Shown here: positions 4,966 to 6,622 of the stretch, one piece after another
Layout of the letters: every line of letters begins with the position of its first letter
Numbering within the stretch: position 1 is the first letter of the stretch
Assembly: GCA_029862935.1 (NCBI GenBank)
Contig: JAOTWK010000197.1
Span: 1 to 6,622, forward strand
Reading direction: 5' to 3'
Length of the DNA stretch: 6,622 nucleotides
Source of the DNA: Gemmatimonadota bacterium
Lineage (GTDB): Bacteria > Gemmatimonadota > Gemmatimonadetes > Gemmatimonadales > GWC2-71-9
Notes under the pieces: model-generated
Told to the model about the DNA's origin: nothing
The model's input: only the letters and a program-made list of their open reading frames with translations
Databases searched by the model: none
Position numbers and translations under genes: made by a program

Positions 4966-6622
4966 CTACGACTCGACTTGGATCAGTTCCCTGAACCTCG
5001 GATGATCCCTGAGCGACGAGAAATCGGGGTCGTTCTCGATCCACTTCTTGTTGCCGAACCCACCTTGTAGCGCCTTCTCCAGTGCGTCAAGCGCCTCGGC
5101 GGCCATTCCCAGAATGGCGTACACGCAGCCCACGGCATAGACCACGACCGGGTCCTCGGGATCGATGGCGCGCGCCCGCTCTACCCACTCGATTGCCTCG
5201 GACTGACGACGGAGTCGTGCGAGGCAGCCCCCACCCAACGTGAGTGCCCGCGCATCGCCGGGTGTCGACTCGAGATGCGTCTCGATCACCCGCAGCGCGC
5301 GGGCATAGGCACGTCTCGCCTCCTCGTCACGCCCCAGCCCGGCGTACGACAGGGCAGCGAGCAGGCACGCCTGGTAGTCCTCGTGCACGGCGCAGGCCTT
5401 CTCGAACAGTTCGACGGCAGACTCGAGCTTCCCTTGCTGAAAACACGTGCGAGCGTAGAAGTAGTACGCTTCGAACAGCGTGGGATTGAGCTCGATCGCT
5501 CGTTCGAACTCCTGCTCGGCCTCTGCATAGTCCTTTCGCAGCGCAACTGCGAGGCCCCGGGCAGCGTGCGTTTCCGCCAGATGGGGGCCCAGCTCCAGAG
5601 CCTTCCGACTGGCCGCGTCGGCCTTTTCGAGGTTCGCTTCACTCCCATCGAAGTACATGTAGAGGAACGAGCAGCAGTCTGCAACGCCAGCATGTGCGAG
5701 GGCATACGAGGGATCGAGCGCAATCGCAGCCTCAAACATCTGCTCTGCTTGACGCATGCTCGCCTTCTGGAATCGATGCAGGAAGAACCGGCCGCGCAGA
5801 TAGGCCTCGTAGGCTTGCACGTCCTCCGTCGGAGGCTTGGACAATTCGCGCTCTTCCTCCTCGCTCAGGATCACCTGCAGCGCGTCTGCGATCTTTCGTG
5901 CGATTTCGTCCTGGATCGCGAACACGTCTTCTGCCTCGCGGTCGTACCGCTCCGACCATAGGTGGTATCCGTCAGCGACGTTCACGAGCTGCGCAGTAAT
6001 TCGCAGTCGTTGCCCAGCTTTCCGCACGCTTCCTTCCAACACGGTTGCGACCCCGAGCTCGTCACCGATGGTTCGCACGTCCCGATTCTTCCCCTTGTAC
6101 GCGAACGCCGACGTTCGCGACGCTACGCGCAGTGCTTGAACCTTCGACAAGGCGTTGGTGATTTCCTCTGCAATGCCGTCGCTGAAGTACTCGTTCTCAG
6201 GTTCGGCGCTCATGTTCGCAAAGGGCAGCACCGCAATCGATTCGCTCGGCGGCTGGGCGTCTTTGGACGAGAGGTCACTGTCTGGCCGGCCCTTCTGTGC
6301 GCCCTGCACAGTCAACGCCTGCGACATCTCAGCGGTCGTAGCGAATCGCGCGTCTGCTTCGCGAGCGAGCGCCCGACGGATCACCTGTTCCAACGTCTGC
6401 GAAATGGGCCCCTTGATTCGGCCGAAGCTCGGCGTGGGACGCATGGCCTTCTGAGCGAAGATTGCGCGAGGATCCCGTCCCGTGAACGGGGGTTCACCTG
6501 CGATCATCTCGTACAGTACGCATCCGAGGGCGTACACATCGGTGCGTTGGTCGGTTTCGCCGTTGCCCTCGGCTTGCTCCGGACTCATGTAAATGGGTGT
6601 GCCCACAACGATGCCGGGTGAC
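4966..6622 (-). CDS. Ser/Thr protein kinase with TolB-like domain and TPR repeats (partial, N-terminus off the right edge)
   Basis: Only the last 551 residues are inside the window. They begin in the kinase activation segment: [16 protein letters not shown] holds the P+1 loop and the SPE form of APE, followed by [12 protein letters not shown] of the C-lobe and the end of the fold near [10 protein letters not shown] (about 84-93). A polar linker (100-125) leads to a TolB-like N-domain at about 128-250 ([50 protein letters not shown]). TPR-type helical repeats run from about 270 to 520 (for example [16 protein letters not shown]), ending in a WIENDPDF / LRDHPRF tail typical of these fusions. 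The enzyme should phosphorylate Ser/Thr on partner proteins bound through the TPRs; targets are unknown. The ATP-binding lobe and catalytic HRD/DFG motifs lie outside the window and cannot be checked. No membrane helix is seen between kinase and TolB domain. The stop is TAG, 104 bases before the DUF411 start. Confidence 0.94.
   Translation of the reverse strand, partial: SPGIVVGTPIYMSPEQAEGNGETDQRTDVYALGCVLYEMIAGEPPFTGRDPRAIFAQKAMRPTPSFGRIKGPISQTLEQVIRRALAREADARFATTAEMSQALTVQGAQKGRPDSDLSSKDAQPPSESIAVLPFANMSAEPENEYFSDGIAEEITNALSKVQALRVASRTSAFAYKGKNRDVRTIGDELGVATVLEGSVRKAGQRLRITAQLVNVADGYHLWSERYDREAEDVFAIQDEIARKIADALQVILSEEEERELSKPPTEDVQAYEAYLRGRFFLHRFQKASMRQAEQMFEAAIALDPSYALAHAGVADCCSFLYMYFDGSEANLEKADAASRKALELGPHLAETHAARGLAVALRKDYAEAEQEFERAIELNPTLFEAYYFYARTCFQQGKLESAVELFEKACAVHEDYQACLLAALSYAGLGRDEEARRAYARALRVIETHLESTPGDARALTLGGGCLARLRRQSEAIEWVERARAIDPEDPVVVYAVGCVYAILGMAAEALDALEKALQGGFGNKKWIENDPDFSSLRDHPRFRELIQVES

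Overview
The window is GC-rich. All five recognisable genes lie on the minus strand, so transcription runs from high to low coordinates. The gene types (a Ser/Thr kinase fused to a TolB-like domain and TPRs, a large GAF/PAS hybrid histidine kinase, a YwiC-like membrane protein) and the codon use resemble Acidobacteriota, perhaps the Vicinamibacteria. This is a judgement from protein style only, and no marker gene is present.

Layout in transcription order: (1) 6622-4966, the C-terminal part of a Ser/Thr protein kinase with a TolB-like domain and TPRs, cut by the right edge. (2) 4861-4388, an exported DUF411 protein. Its reading frame contains one in-frame TGA, exactly where the family has the first Cys of its CGCC metal/redox motif. 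(3) 4298-3522, a YwiC-like multi-pass membrane protein. (4) 3469-2900, a five-helix membrane protein of unknown function, followed by a terminator-like hairpin. (5) about 2700-1, a hybrid histidine kinase (GAF-GAF-PAS-HisKA-HATPase-REC-REC) cut by the left edge.

The main observation is the DUF411 gene. A strong ribosome binding site, a signal peptide and the expected family start lie upstream of the TGA. The full conserved family sequence continues in the same frame after it. TGA replaces only the first Cys and turns CGCC into UGCC, which has the UxxC spacing. A hairpin with a G in its short apical loop lies 20 nt after the TGA, the placement expected of a bacterial SECIS. The YwiC-like gene ends in TGA, so general reassignment of UGA is unlikely. 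The gene is therefore a good candidate for a selenocysteine-containing DUF411 protein. The competing explanation is a single-base nonsense mutation or read error. No selenocysteine machinery (selA, selB, selC, selD) is in the window.

The two outer genes are signalling proteins (Ser/Thr phosphorylation and a multi-step phosphorelay). The three middle genes encode an exported and two membrane proteins and may form one envelope-related transcription unit, although a strong inverted repeat separates DUF411 from the YwiC-like gene.
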